Assembly (NCBI RefSeq): GCF_015832195.1
Contig: NC_052031.1
Location: forward strand, 8,867,850 to 8,931,849
DNA from: Motacilla alba alba
Lineage: Eukaryota; Chordata; Aves; Passeriformes; Motacillidae
Length of the DNA stretch: 64,000 nt
Direction of reading: 5' to 3'
Both the position numbers and the translations under genes were made by a program. Below, piece by piece: positions 1 to 12,600 of the stretch (positions within the stretch are counted from its first letter, which is position 1; the number at the start of each line of letters is the position of its first letter). The notes beneath the pieces are model-generated. The model was not told the origin of the DNA and searched no databases. It worked only from the letters and a program-made list of their open reading frames with translations.

Positions 1-644
1 CCCTCTATCCTTTTAAAATCTGCAACATGCCATTGGAGAAGGTTTTTACTTTTTCTTCTATCTCCAAATTCTATTATTTGTCACTGTACTGAAATGGCAT
101 GAAATTTACACCAGAATGACAAGACAGCTGTATTATTGATGACTCTATTTCCTTCCCAAATACCATAATATTTAACTATTGTCACTTCTTAAAAAGAGGA
201 GAAATGTGTGTATGCCTGTATAGTAAAGATGTAATAGTAGAGAGAGTAATGCAAGTAGCAGAGGCAAAGATTTTGAAAATATGAGTTAGACACAGAATGT
301 CAGATTCCACAAAGTCTCAATTCCTCAATTGTAAGACAGGGCTACTGCCAGTGCCAAAATATCAAGTAGAGTGGAGACCTCTGCCCAAGGATATTCCAAA
401 ACCTATTACAGTCAATTTAGACTCTCTGCTGATAAACTTTCAGTTGTGCCTCATCTCCATAACAATCTTGCTTGAGTGAGTTCAGGGAATGAAACTCATA
501 GAATATCTTATTCACTTTGAGTCAGATTTGGGAAATGCTCAGCATTGCTCCACATCAACCCAAGGAAGAGAGAATATAGCTCCTCATGGACTCCAACATG
601 GCATCTTGCTTCTGTGGCTGCGGGACCCAAAGGTAGCCATTAGA

Positions 645-679
645 TTTTTTTTTTTCCTCTTTCTTTTTTTTTTTTTTTA
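645..679. repeat. T-rich low-complexity run
   Basis: Two T runs of 11 and 15 bases are separated by a short CT-rich spacer. No element body is recognisable on either side, so this could be an A-tail remnant of an old minus-strand retroposon or simple slippage. Confidence 0.85.
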
Positions 680-1531
680 TGCATCTAGAGCATAAAACAG
701 GTTTTTATATTCTTCGAAGACCACCCATGAAGTTTCCTCTTTCTCTTTCACAAAGCTGTTTTTCATTGGGAATAATACATTTGCCCTTATATGTGCCAGC
801 CAGGAAAAGCTTTCATTAATAAATTCAGTTCTGAAAATGCCTGTGTTCATTTTCACCAATAAGTTCTAAGACACAGGAAGTGTTTCTGCATCTCTTTCCC
901 TGCTGGTGGGTTACCAAAATTTTATGCACACATGGAGAATTATGCATAATATAGCTTCTAAGAATGTTTATGTCAGCTGGAGACCACAAAACCTGACTAG
1001 CAGGAATTCTACGAACTTTCCCCAAAAATTCCGCTGGGACTTTGCCTTTCTGTGAGTCTAATTTTGAAAAGCCAGTTTTAAGAAGAACACTTTTGCAGGT
1101 GACTTGTAGAGTAAAAATGATAGGTACAATTACATGCCATTTCTCCATTATTAGAATATTTGCATTCAAATGCTATCACTGATCGTGTAATTATTATGTC
1201 TGGCATAAAGTTTATATCTGCAGAAGACAAAAATATATTTTACATAACTTTCTATCTGCTTGCAGCTTATCTCAAGACTTTGTGACAAACACTTCTAGCA
1301 TTGGTTTAAAGCCAAACATCACCTCTTAGAGCTCCTCGCTTATGCAAATAGGGATGTTTATGTCAATGAGAAATATTTTTATGAAAATGTATCCACTTGC
1401 ATCTTTAGTTTTTTGTACTTGATGACATGCTGTGACAGGACACTTAAATCAGGCATAATTGTGATATGAGTCTGTCCAAACTTTCCTTACAGTGAGGAAA
1501 AAAAGACCAGACCTTCAATGCCGCATTTGAT

Positions 1532-1552
1532 AAAAAAAAAAAAAAAAAAAAA
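1532..1552. repeat. Poly(A) run, 21 bases
   Basis: An uninterrupted run of 21 A is followed by two direct copies of AGGCTTGGA (1552-1570). I see no retroposed gene or SINE body upstream, so it is called a simple homopolymer. Confidence 0.9.
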
Positions 1553-2344
1553 GGCTTGGAAGGCTTGGAGAACACTCATAGATCTTAGGTGAAGAAAATT
1601 AAAGCAAGCTGGTTTGAAATATCTCCCTCTTGCCCAGTACAGCTTTCAGATCAAGATCTTGTTCCCAGTCAGCACTGGGATTCCTGTTACCTGGGACAAA
1701 TCTACTTTTTCCCTTTTTCTCCATATTTGCTCTCTGCTTTTTCAAGAAATCTGTGCTACAAACTCAGTCTTCCTTCTCATGCTTCCTCCATCAACCCAGA
1801 GAACCTTTCTGAGCTTGTGGTGTAGGTATGGACTCCCTCATTTGCTCCCAGGAAACAGTCTCTCCTTCCAGGGCCTCCTGTCTCATCTCAGGCTCAGTAG
1901 TGCAACAATGTGAGCTCATGGAATTCTCTCTTAGCTATCACTTAGACCTTTCAACAATATATTGTATATAAAATATAATAATTACAGAGTGAAAAAAAAG
2001 TTCAAACAAGGAAGACATGTTTCATCCAAAATCATTTATTTCAAGTGCACATAAGCCCACTAATAAAAGAGCTACGAAAACGAACACTTTGTATGTGGAG
2101 TTTTCCACAGATGAAACTAACCTAGTGAAGTGTATCTGAAATACCTGTTTTACTTAAAATTGCTGTATGTCTGCAAAAACTCATAGTTGAACAATTTATT
2201 TTCAAATTGGACTTTCAATTGAGCAAAAGCTAATCACATTCACAAAAAGCTCTCTGCTCTCTCTCTTCCTTTTGTCTTGTAAGAAATAATAAAGTGAACA
2301 GAATTTCCTATTAAATTTTTGCTGGTTTAACAGGGTGGTCTACT

Positions 2345-2632
2345 CCTTTCAACCCTGGAGCAGTTGTTAGGGGAGCAGGGAGCTAGAACTGGACTTGGCT
2401 GCTCGTATTTGATTATCAGAGCCAGCTGGAAAGGGGTCAAACAGTGCCTATAAAGGACTGAGAAACCTCAGCTGTAAAAAACAGCAGGAGGTAGTTTGGC
2501 TCCTGTGATTGGCCCTGAAGTTTTGGGAGCACACAAGGAAAAAGCAGTGAAGATCCTACAATTTTTTTTAATAAAGATTTGTTTTTCTTTCTGCATACCT
2601 ATGTGTGTGAACATGTGGGTTGATCTTCACAT
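2345..2632 (+). mobile_element. Possible solo LTR remnant (retroviral-type signals)
   Basis: This GC-richer island has a TATAAAG box at 2449-2455 and an AATAAA polyadenylation signal at 2570-2575, about 120 bases downstream. After the signal comes a T/GT-rich stretch. This order and spacing are those of the U3/R part of a retroviral LTR read on the plus strand. I could not fix TG...CA ends or a target-site duplication, and no internal retroviral sequence flanks it. It would therefore be a solo and degraded LTR. The boundaries are approximate. The alternative is chance co-occurrence of two AT-rich signals. Confidence 0.35.
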
Positions 2633-2640
2633 TGCCATCC

Positions 2641-5600
2641 CTGAGACATTGAAACACTTGTGAAGTAAAATGTCTGAAAGAGGTACAAGAATGTTGCCAG
2701 TCAGTCCTGGCAAGATGACTAGGAAAGATGAAAATCAGTGGTACTTGTTCTATTTATTACTGGGATGTTTACATTGAGCTTCACATGCATTAGAAAGAAG
2801 TGCATGCACCTGCAATCTGAATTTCACAAGGGATTAATAATGTCGGGTGCTTAAACTTTCAATGCCTTTCCTGAGAATCTGAAAAAAGCCTGAAATTTTC
2901 TTTTTTTAAGTATATTTTCTGTGATGCTAAAAAGTTAGTTTAGGAAAAGAGGGGAAAAAATCTCAACAGTAAATAATTTAATTTATTTAATGAGTTTTTT
3001 GGCTTAGAGATAAACTACAGAGCGTTTCCACATCTGATCTAAGAAAGTATAGTCTTTTTAACACAGAGTATTAATCAGAAACTTTTGTATGGAGAATGCT
3101 CTTTTGACCAGATGATAAAAATATAAAAATACAGCTGCTACTATATCTCAGGAAAGTGTTGATAGAGCTGTGACAGAATCACCACAATAATAATATTTCA
3201 ATATAACTCAAATACTGCTATAATTAGGAATGTGCTTTATTCAGCTGTTGCATGTTGAAGTCAATACTTAAGTTAAGTACATACATATTGCAGGAACTAG
3301 AAAAACTTTGACTATGAAGTGGTTTAAAAGCAGTTTGTTTTGGGATGGATGGTGTACAGCACTGTACAGAGAATGGATTAGCAGGATGGTTACAGAGCTT
3401 GTGTAGTGACTAAGAAAACTCTAGCAGAATTGGGATGGTAAACCTGTTTAATACTCAGGCACTCTCTTGTCTTCCCAAATAATGGTTTAGAATCAGGTTA
3501 AGAAAAGACAAAACATAAGAATCCATAGAGGTATCTTTTATGGCTTCTATACCAGATTGCTTCTTAAGTGGTGTTTGTTAGCCTCCTCAGATCTAGAGCT
3601 GTTAGGTTTGATGGTTTTGCATCAGGTCTTGTTTCCAGAGTCAATTGAAATGTCTTTCTTCACTGGGTTTTGTCCAGGTTTTAACACAGGGCAGAACAAG
3701 GTCTGAAATTTGTCTTTAGCCTGCAAAGAAGAACAACAGTAGGGAAAAAAAAAAAAATACAAGACTTGCTCTCTGGAGAGCAAATCAGCTATTGTTCCAT
3801 TTAGCAGGTAAAGTAATTTATTTCATTTTGAATTACTGACAGTCTAGGTTGCCGAAGATCAGATACTTTATTATTGAGATATTGAAAGTTTTTTCCTATT
3901 TACTTTAATTGTGTATGTTGTCTTCTGTTTGACAGTCGATGTGGGCAAAATAGCAGCACTGGTTTCTCCCACTGGATGAGTTTTTCTCTGGCAGCTCTTT
4001 AAAACTAGACGTTAGAATGTCTCTCAGTAAACTTCTTATAATACATTTGCACAAGAAAATTGTCCTGTAATGTCATTTGTTTCTTCTTTATTTCAAAATG
4101 TTGTAGCATAGTTCCTCCTGTTTCAATCACATTTAGAAAGCCAGAGCATTTCAGTGAAACTGTAAATCATGATCCAAATATAGAAATTTTTTTGAAAAGC
4201 ATGTAACAAACAAGACCTTGCCTAATTTTACGTGAGAATGTTGCTAGCTTATTTGCCAAGGAATGTTAGGCATTGTGCAAGCACATATTAAAATACAAAC
4301 TGTATCCTAGAAATCTGTAGGGTCCCATAGCATCTGCCATCAGAAATATAACAAAATTAACCAACGCAGTCCATGTGTTCCAAACAGAAATCGTTAATTT
4401 GAAATTTTCAGTGAAGTGAGTCAACTGTAGATCCAACTGGGTTTAATTCCATTTGGACTTGATCTTTCATGGATGCATTCCATACAGAGAGTATTGAAAA
4501 GCCTTTTTCTCTGCTCATCCATGAGCCCCGTCATTCTCTAGCATCTTGACATCCAGGGTGTTTTCTAAGTCCTGGAGCAGGAAATAACATCCCAGGGTGT
4601 CTGTGTTCATGTGATGGGCATCACAGTGGTGAATTTGTGCCAGTGCCTGAAAAGTTCATTTATGTGAGCAAATTTCTTGTTCACGAGTGACAGAATTTCT
4701 TAAATATTTTTTCATTTACCTTATCTTCTTCCACATTTTCAGGTTAAAAATAAAAAGGGTCAGACTGGATGGAGAACAGACATTAATATAGGTGTAGAAA
4801 GGTCAATTATTTGAGTTCTTCCAGTCAAGTGTGATTCACTTTTACAGCTGAAGTTTAAAGTTAACTGCTCCGAGCTACTCCCATTTGAACTTGGCTTTCT
4901 GATCAACTTCCTTAGCTGGGGCTTGTCTTTGTGAAAGCCCACATCCATGTCTGAGTCGATATTAAAGTCCAAAACGCACGCAGGAGTTCTGCATGGCCCC
5001 CAGGCATTCTGTGTCGCAGGGCTCTGGCAGAGCAGTTCCCTGGGGGGTGCTCCTGCAGGCTGCTCCTGCCAGAGGGTGGTGCTTGCAGTGCTGCACTCCT
5101 GCAAACCTGCTGCCCTCCTGCAAACCTGCAGGGCCCCTCTCCAAATGAACATCCCCTCACTCCCTGGCCTTCTCCCAGAAGAGATTAACTGAGTGGGCCA
5201 TGGTAAAACTGCGCTGTAATGTTTAAAAATGTGGAACTATTTTATTTCAATATCATTCACCTAGGCTTGCCTTTATAAGGAAATATAACTTCATTCCAAT
5301 CAAAATCAATGCATTTAGAGGTGGGGGGGATGGAGAAGGTTCCTTCGGTTGGATTTTATTTTTCCAGTAATGAGACAGTCTTAACAAACGCCTGTTGCAA
5401 ACCAAGATGACTTAACTTCATTACAGAAAAAAACACCTGATTCTGTATATAAGTGCAATATGACTGTGTTTCATCACATGACCCCTACCATGCACATTCC
5501 CAAATCTTACTGAATTTAGAACGGTACCTGTTACATGGTCAAGACTTTGGGTGCTTTTAAACAATGCTGTGGTAATTGATTATGTTCTTATTTCCTGATC

Positions 5601-5684
5601 AGAAGTAGGTAAATTTCTAGGTTTTTCTTTTTTTTTTTCTGCAAACTTGTTGAATTTTTTAAATATAAAATTATTTTCCTTTAG
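2641..5684. other. Noncoding DNA with one GC-rich patch
   Basis: AT-rich unique sequence with no recognised gene. It holds a 13-base A run (3745-3757). About 4960-5170 is clearly richer in G and C than its surroundings and contains CTGC/CCTGCA words, including a 15-base unit (CTCCTGCAAACCTGC) at 5096-5110 and 5115-5129. Frames stay open in several registers on both strands across this patch. That is expected where stop codons are depleted by base composition, so no gene is called. Confidence 0.55.
5096..5129. repeat. Short tandem duplication in a GC-rich patch
   Basis: Two perfect copies of a 15-base CTCCTGCAAACCTGC unit start 19 bases apart. Further partial CTCCTGC words lie just upstream. 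This is local duplication inside the GC-rich island. Confidence 0.85.
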
Positions 5685-5755
5685 GACTATCAAAAGAAAC
5701 ATCAATCAAACTGGATAATTTTGCTTTGACCATTAAACTCTTGTGGCTGTGTGAG
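5685..5755 (+). other. Candidate 71-nt exon (splice-bounded island)
   Basis: A pyrimidine-rich acceptor ending TTTAG immediately precedes 5685, and the donor GAG|GTAAGA follows 5755. The third reading register is open for 23 codons (LSKETSIKLDNFALTIKLLW, then LCE); the other two contain stops. I recognise no protein. A second strong acceptor (TTTCCCAG) lies at 5849-5856, only about 100 bases downstream. The island could be a lncRNA or alternative exon, or a chance pseudo-exon, which is the more likely reading without transcript data. Confidence 0.2.
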
Positions 5756-5771
5756 GTAAGATCTTTTGCTC

Positions 5772-5803
5772 TTTTTTTTTTTTTTTTTTTTTTTTTCTTT
5801 TTT
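5772..5803. repeat. Poly(T) run
   Basis: 25 T, one C, then 6 T. It begins 17 bases after the donor-like site at 5756. No retroposon body is recognisable next to it. Confidence 0.9.
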
Positions 5804-8800
5804 GACATACATTTAAATCGGTTGAAGCTAACAGTTCCTTCCTGTTTGTTTCCCAGGTATTAAGAATTCTGTGCAAATTTAATATATTCCTTAAAGGGCC
5901 TAACTAACTAGTTCTCTTAAATTCATGCAAAGGATTAGAATTCAAGTTTTGTTTAATTTTCTGTTAAAATCTCAGCCAAATGTTCATCCAGACATTGCTG
6001 ATCTGATGGAGACAGATAGGGTACTATGCTTGTAATAAAGCACAGGTAAAGCTCATGATGTGCCCTATAGTTTTGGTGCTTGATTTGTGTTCTGACAATG
6101 CCATGCCTGCTTGTTGAGGTGGGACCTGGCACACCAGGACATTGTTTGTACATTTTGATTTATTTGGGAAATTTCAGTGGATGGCCACACCAGGGGCCTT
6201 CCTCCCATGGAGCTGGGAATCGAGACTGGTATTTCTGCCTGCAGGGCAGAGATGCTCATGGTGTGAAAGTCTGGTAGGATGGTACATACACTACTGCTCT
6301 GAACTGTAAATGTTGTTTTCATACGTGTTAATCTTCTTGTTCTGGAAGAAAAATCATTTACAACAGACCACTCTTGCAGGCTCAGCTCTTGGCTGGATAC
6401 TTTGATGTCTGAAATAGATTCAGGTACAAGAGCTCAGTTACTGCACTATCAATCTATGATTGATTTGACCAGCACAAATTTTTAAAATTAAAACTTCAGA
6501 TGGGAAAGTAAATCCATGAGGTTAATGCCCCTGTGGTTTTTAATGTTCCCTTTTTTATAGGAATTGTGACTGGCCATGGGATAATTTTACTTGTGTGGAC
6601 TCTGGAGTAGTTACAATCACTATTTGTATAGATTCTTCTCACAGGGGTTGGCTTTGAGCACGAGTTTTACTTAGATATTCTGAATTCTTTTGGAGCTGCC
6701 TCTTTTACTTAATTACACTCTGCTTGTTGTATAGATACAACTTAATATTAAGTGGTAAAAATACTTGTTTAGAGTTGCATCCTTCCAGGATATGCTTCTG
6801 TGAAAACATTAAAACATCTAATTGTTTGCTTGGAGAATTTTTTCCTCACCCAATGTATCAGCTGTTGCCTATGGAGCAAGGTACACAAAGGTTTTCTCAC
6901 ATTTCTGTCCTTTACCCCTGGAGTTACATTCACAGTGGGGGAAAAAGGGAGACAAGATTTCCCCCTCCCTTACAACCAAGAAAGAGTTCTAATAGTTTAG
7001 CCCTAAGTGTTTAAGCCATGCTCCAGTGCTGCTGAATCTGAGTTTGGCATCATTTGAAGGAGCTTGCTGAAGTGTGAAAGGCAATGATGTGGGTATGATT
7101 AAAAAGTATTGAAAAATTATAGACCACACTGCAAGAGGCCCTCATTCAGGTGGATGAGGTCAAGGTAGGTTAATACACAAGGAACACTTTTGTAGCTGAT
7201 GCCTGTGTATGTCAGGCAAAGGCATATTAAGAGCTGTTTCACCAGGTGTATCCTCTCCTTCACCTTATGGGCCAGACTGCAATTGGCAGAACAAATTTTG
7301 CAGTAATAGGAGTTGATCTCACTATTCATAATTTTAGAAGGGATTGCATCTGCTAATACACAACCTGTACTTAGTTCTCTCTATTCTATGTATTTGGTAT
7401 AAGTATTTCATTTCTGGCTAGATGAGAACGTGAGCAATAACGGAGAAGAAAAATTGAGACTGGGGTATTTGATGTAACCCCACAAAAAACACAGGTGACT
7501 AAAGTTTAAAAGGTATGATGAATTTTAAAGGGGTTCCTGCTTCCTTGAGTAACTATTTCCATATCTTAATTGAACCTATTAAAACTGTAATATAAAGGTT
7601 TTACTTTGGGCTGATTTAAAAGTAAAAGCAGTATGCTAGCAAGTGGCAAACTTCCAAGATAACCACACACTTTAGGATGGGATGAATGTCATTTCCAACG
7701 CTCTGGAACTATGATTGACCCCAATTTATAGATATTTTTTGATACTCAATAATATTTTAGCCCCATTTTCATGGCTGTACCCCAGACTATAGATGAAAGC
7801 TAAGTATCTGTTTTCTTTTTTTGGCAAACAATGATGTCCTGATTTTTCCAATCTAAATTGCCCTCCAGGGCACTAATAAAACAAGTCATGGCTCACAAAG
7901 TAAATTTCCTGTGTACTAATTGAAAACGGTTTCAAATTTATTAAGGTTTCAATCATCTTCCCAAGATCTAATGCTTGCACTCATGGTTCTCAATCTGACT
8001 GCTAATATCCTTACCTGAAAGGAGAAAGAAGTATTAAGGATACTTCTCAGGTATTTTAAAATAAAGTGGGGTAGAAGGGGGAATGAAAATAACAACAGAA
8101 AACCACACATATCATATTGTTGAATGGGGTTTAAGACAACATCTGAAACTAAGCACTCATTCTCATGAAATATTTGGGTTTATTGTACTTGCCAAAACTG
8201 CCCCTATACGTGTTCCCAGACATGGTTGTAATGCATGGTCTACCAGGATTTGCTGCTAGACTTCGTTCTAAGGTGGTACAAAAGGCAGAAAAGCCACAAC
8301 ATTGGTTCCTTCTTTTTTGCTCGGCTTTCTCTGTCATTGCTGTGTAAACTGCAGGAGACGGAGAGGGAGCAGGGCTGTTGAAATGTCCCAACTTTCTCCC
8401 CCTTCAAACCACATCACAAAGAAGTGTAAGTGCTGCGCAAACCATCCCAGAGCAACCCGCAGAGAGCCTTCTGCTCTGGGCTTCCTCTCCCCAAAATATT
8501 GTACTGGGAGGGAAGGCACTTGTCAGATTTTCTGGCACCACATTTCATAGCAGAGTTCCTCCAGCAAGGGAACCACAACCTCTTGTGCAGACTGAATTAA
8601 TAACGTGACAAGAGCATTTGGCCTCCATGTGGATGAGGGCTGGCTGGAAAACTAGAACTCTGGCTTCTGAAAGATTTCAGGGTTTAGAAGTTTGTTTTTT
8701 ATTTCCTTCATCATGCTAAATCAAATTGTGTAAAGGAAAAACAGGGTAGGAAAAAAAAATCCTCAACCCCTATGGCCTTATTTTCCTAAAAATAACAATA

Positions 8801-9611
8801 TATTAATGCTCTAAAATAGTTCAATTGTTATGAAGATCACCTCTGATTAAAAAGCAAAACAAAACTTTATTTCTCTCATGTCTTCAATAAAACCCAGGAT
8901 AAAATCAGTAAAATCAAATAAAATAAAATTGTTTTTATTGCAATTGTTTTGGTTTGTGCAAATACTTAAATATTGGAAAATAGACCAGATGGCTTGATGA
9001 AGATATAAAAATGAAATTTCTGTGGGCAACTGTTCTGTGTCTAAGGGAATATGGGAGACCACAGCTCAAATCACATCCATTTTTTGGTTCATGGTGATCC
9101 CTTAGGAAAAGGATGGTGAGGTAAAACCCTGATTGTGTAATGTCTCCAAGGATGTCGCTCTGTGCACCCTATGTCCTTGGAGAATACAGTCTTTCTGATT
9201 GTCATTGCATATTTATACAAAATTATCTTCACTGGACCATGACACACATGCATTAATTCTCTATCCTCATGTTTTGTCTAACTAAAAGTACAGTCAAGGC
9301 AAACTCCCTAGGGATAGTGTGTTATGGATCTATCTGAGAAAAGTTTCAAACACAAACCTTCTCAAAAACTATTAATTTTCATTAAAAGTAATAATAAAAA
9401 AATGTTCTAGCAAATCACAATTTTTGGGTAGGAAAGGGACTTTCCTGGAGAAGTCCCATCCATCTGCAATGCAGATGGCCTTTGTTCAGGGTCTGAGCCA
9501 TGAAAGCTGCATGGAACAGCAGTAAATCCTCACGAGGTGGATTCCAGCACCAGCTGTGTGTTTGTGCTGTACCTACTGTACCTTTCACCCACCCTGCCTT
9601 TCCCCTTCCAG
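5804..9611. other. Noncoding DNA, no gene seen
   Basis: AT-rich unique sequence. Small frames at 5953-6322, 6724-7014 and 8149-8608 overlap on both strands and show no domain or compositional sign of coding. A minus-strand acceptor directly fused to a donor lies at 8011-8030 (described as a finding). I see no transposon with confidence. Confidence 0.55.
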
Positions 9612-9695
9612 CACAAGAAGCAGCACTCAAAGTCTCCCACCCCTGCTCTACTTGGCTCCAATTCTAAACACTGTGACTTCCCTCTGCTTACAGAG
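9612..9695 (+). other. Candidate 84-nt coding-phase exon (splice-bounded island)
   Basis: A long C/T tract ending TTCCAG precedes 9612 and a GAG|GTGTGT donor follows 9695. The island is 84 bases, exactly 28 codons, and open in the frame that starts at its first base (HKKQHSKSPTPALLG, then SNSKHCDFPLLTE). The frame is open from 9537 to 9731, so the openness extends beyond the proposed exon and is weak evidence. I recognise no protein family. It may be a real exon of an unidentified gene, an alternative exon or a chance match. Confidence 0.2.
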
Positions 9696-12600
9696 GTGTG
9701 TTCTCTGCTAGCATACCTAAAGGGACCACGTTAATATCTGATAGCTATTTTATCCAGCCACAGATTCTCTGTCAAGACTCATGTTCATGGCAGAGGCAGC
9801 AGATGAGCAGCGGTTGCAATGCTATAAACTAATTCCCAGATGTAGAAGAGTCTAGTTGTAATGGCTGCACTGTACATGTGGAAATTAAGTCTAAACATAC
9901 TGCAGTCCCCATTCGCTAGTGAGCCAATTAAAATGTCACTCATGACAGCAGCATAGTAGATACTGTGTTTCTCCTTCTGTTCTCTTGTATGCATATCATC
10001 TTGGTATGTTCATGATAATTTATGGGAACAAAAGATAATACAGACATTTCACCATCATATGGTTTTTGCTATGCTATGCTTAGTACAATACTACACTTAA
10101 TCCCAAGGACTTTAAGAGACACCTATTGAACTCCAGTAACAACAATTCCTTTCAAACTGTTCTAAGCAGCAGTTGCAGTTCTTCAGTTTTTCATACTAGT
10201 ATTTTCCTATAAAGCTGCAGTAGATAATCTATCACTTAATGAATATTATAATATATAATCCATATTTTATGCAGATGTTTGGTTTTTTTTTTGGCAGGAT
10301 TGTACTCCATGATTCCAGTCAGAATCATGATGTGATTATGAAATCTGTCAATAGTCAGATGATGTCTAACGAAAAAAATCTTGACACCCATTCTGTAGAT
10401 TCCTTCAGATATGAGCCTAGTTTTGAAGTAATAGCAAAAATATATTTTATTTTAATAGGCAGTTTTTACAGAGATGATAACATCTGATTTTCAGCTTTAT
10501 TTCTCATCATCATGAGAGAGTAAAATATCTTCAAAGTTAGCATAAATTAGGTCTGCTTTTGCACCATTTTCAGTGATGGAAGAGAATAAAGCTGGTTGCT
10601 GCTTGAGGTTTTTTAATTTAAAAATCCTAATGTTAAAAGCTCAGTCCTCTAACACAGGTTATTTTACATTCAGAGAAAATAGCATTTTTGGTTCTCCTTT
10701 GCAAATATTCAGTTTCCTCATTATCTTTCCCGTGAGAAAGAGCAGGAAAAGAACATTAATTTAGAGGGCACTGAGGCTGAGAGAATAAAGGGTCAGAGAT
10801 TCACTGTCCTCCAAAGTACCACGCATTGATGAGCAGGACTGCTGTATTTAGTGACAGACCTTTATCTTTCAGTGATGTTTAGCTTTATAAGGAAATTTGT
10901 ATTTTCTTTGTCTTTAGAAGGGAAGTATTCCTACACCAAAGTTCATTCACCACATTTGGTTACTTTTTTGGAGTTCCTATCTCAAATCTAAATTTACATG
11001 AACATTGACTAAATCTCATTTCTGAAGACTTTTTGAAATGAGATGGGAAAATTACAATGACATCAAGCATTCTAAATAGCACATGAGTTTGGTTTCATGG
11101 GTTTTCTCTGGTACCTTTTATAATTACTTAATTCAATTAGCTTCCTCAGTATTATGAAATTCACTGAAGGAGAACCCCAGCTTAGATAAATAAAGAATTG
11201 AGTTTATCCCCAGATATCATAGAAAAATAGCTAGACATCACTTCAAAAGATTTTAGTATTTGGAAGCAACACTTAATAATATTAAAAATTGCTATGAGGT
11301 CACCAGTGCATTTCTGTTCCTACAACACTTCTATTTGTTCCAGTAGGGGTCCAAATATTTTGGAAACTGACTTCCATACAAATGGTGATTAGAGAACTCT
11401 AAAGCAAATAAGCTATACCTTATCCAATTACCTTGGAGCTCTCGCAAAGCATTTCCCCCAAGAAAAACACACTCACCAATCCATTTAAATTTTATAATAG
11501 CACTTTAATGATATATTAGGCACAGTCAAAAATGGATGAAATAAACAAAGGAAGAAGTATGTGTTCCAATTTAGAGCACAAACTTCTATAAAGTTGCTTG
11601 GAATAACTTCTGCTAGATTTATCTCCCTATTGTGTTTCTTTTTGTCTCTGCATTCCTGTGCTAGGAATTAGGCCTGAGAGGGAAAGCTATACTTTTAGCC
11701 TAGCCAGGGGCCAAGTACCAATCAGGCTATCTGAACATTCCTCTTCTGTTAAAGGCAAACCTCACTCTAATAGAAAATCTCAGCTATGTCCCAGGACAAT
11801 GCTACTTCAAAGGTCAACATGTCATTCATGTCTAAGCTTCAGGGACATAGTAAAACTGACATTTGAAACCACAAGCCACAGTGTTTCCTTGGGATTCTTT
11901 CTAACATGTCACCAGGAATGGCTGCAGAGTCACACAGTCAGAAATAAACTGTGGACTCAGTGAGGACACAGGCATCCAAAGGGAAAGCAAAAGCAAGGCA
12001 ATGTGTGCAGCAAAAAAATGTTTCTAAAATGCCAAAAGAACATAAGTTGCTATTCTGTTCTCAATATATGGTAGCTTGATTCAAGGGGGAAATATAGATT
12101 TTTAGGAATGTCAGCATGAAGATAAACATCACACTCATAGGTCAAGGGGTTGAGGAAGAGGATATGTTCACCACATTTTCTGGCTTTCTGCCCTACCTAT
12201 GAAGCTGAACATAGTTGTACAACAAGTTATATGTGGTTATGATAATCATATTTAGAGACATATTGGCTATTTTGTTATTTAGAAAGTACATCTGTATCTT
12301 CCCAGGAGGAAATGCAGATTTGTTTCTGAGCCAGCTGACATAGCAAAAGGAAAATCTGCACTGTCCCTTACTCAGCTGCACAGACATCCTTTTCTTTCTC
12401 CCTGACTGCTATTTTAAGTCAGTGTAGGATGAACTTCATAGTTACTAAATTTGTGTTGATTGCTTTCAAGAACAGCTTGGATAGGTCTGTACAACTTTTT
12501 TACTGAATTAGTGTTAAGTGCCTAATTTTTTCTTTTTCATTCTTTTAGTAAATTTTCTTAGTTTAACATGATTCATTATATCATAAAAAATATTGAAAAC

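Larger units (their letters stand above)
1..2344. other. AT-rich noncoding DNA, no gene seen
   Basis: No recognisable protein, RNA gene or transposon was seen here on either strand. The segment holds a T-rich run (645-679), a 21-base A run (1532-1552) and a directly repeated 9-mer just after it. The stretch 1170-1440 has few simple repeats and holds an octamer-type ATGCAAAT (1342-1349) beside forkhead-like TTTATGTC words, so it could be a regulatory segment. A 114-codon minus-strand frame (825-1169) has an ATG followed by a hydrophobic stretch, but it resembles no family I know. Confidence 0.6.

Noticed and set aside
825..1169. 114-codon minus frame with a hydrophobic start after an internal ATG
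   Set aside because: Looks faintly like a secreted protein, but there is no family resemblance and no promoter or splice evidence beyond a weak acceptor.
4760..5152. 130-codon minus-strand frame
   Set aside because: Open mainly because of the GC-rich CTGC patch, which is open in other frames on both strands; no recognisable domain.
7670..7730. Possible ancient CR1 3' end (TTTCCAACGCTCTGGAACTA)
   Set aside because: Only a few words resemble CR1, with no alignable block of useful length.
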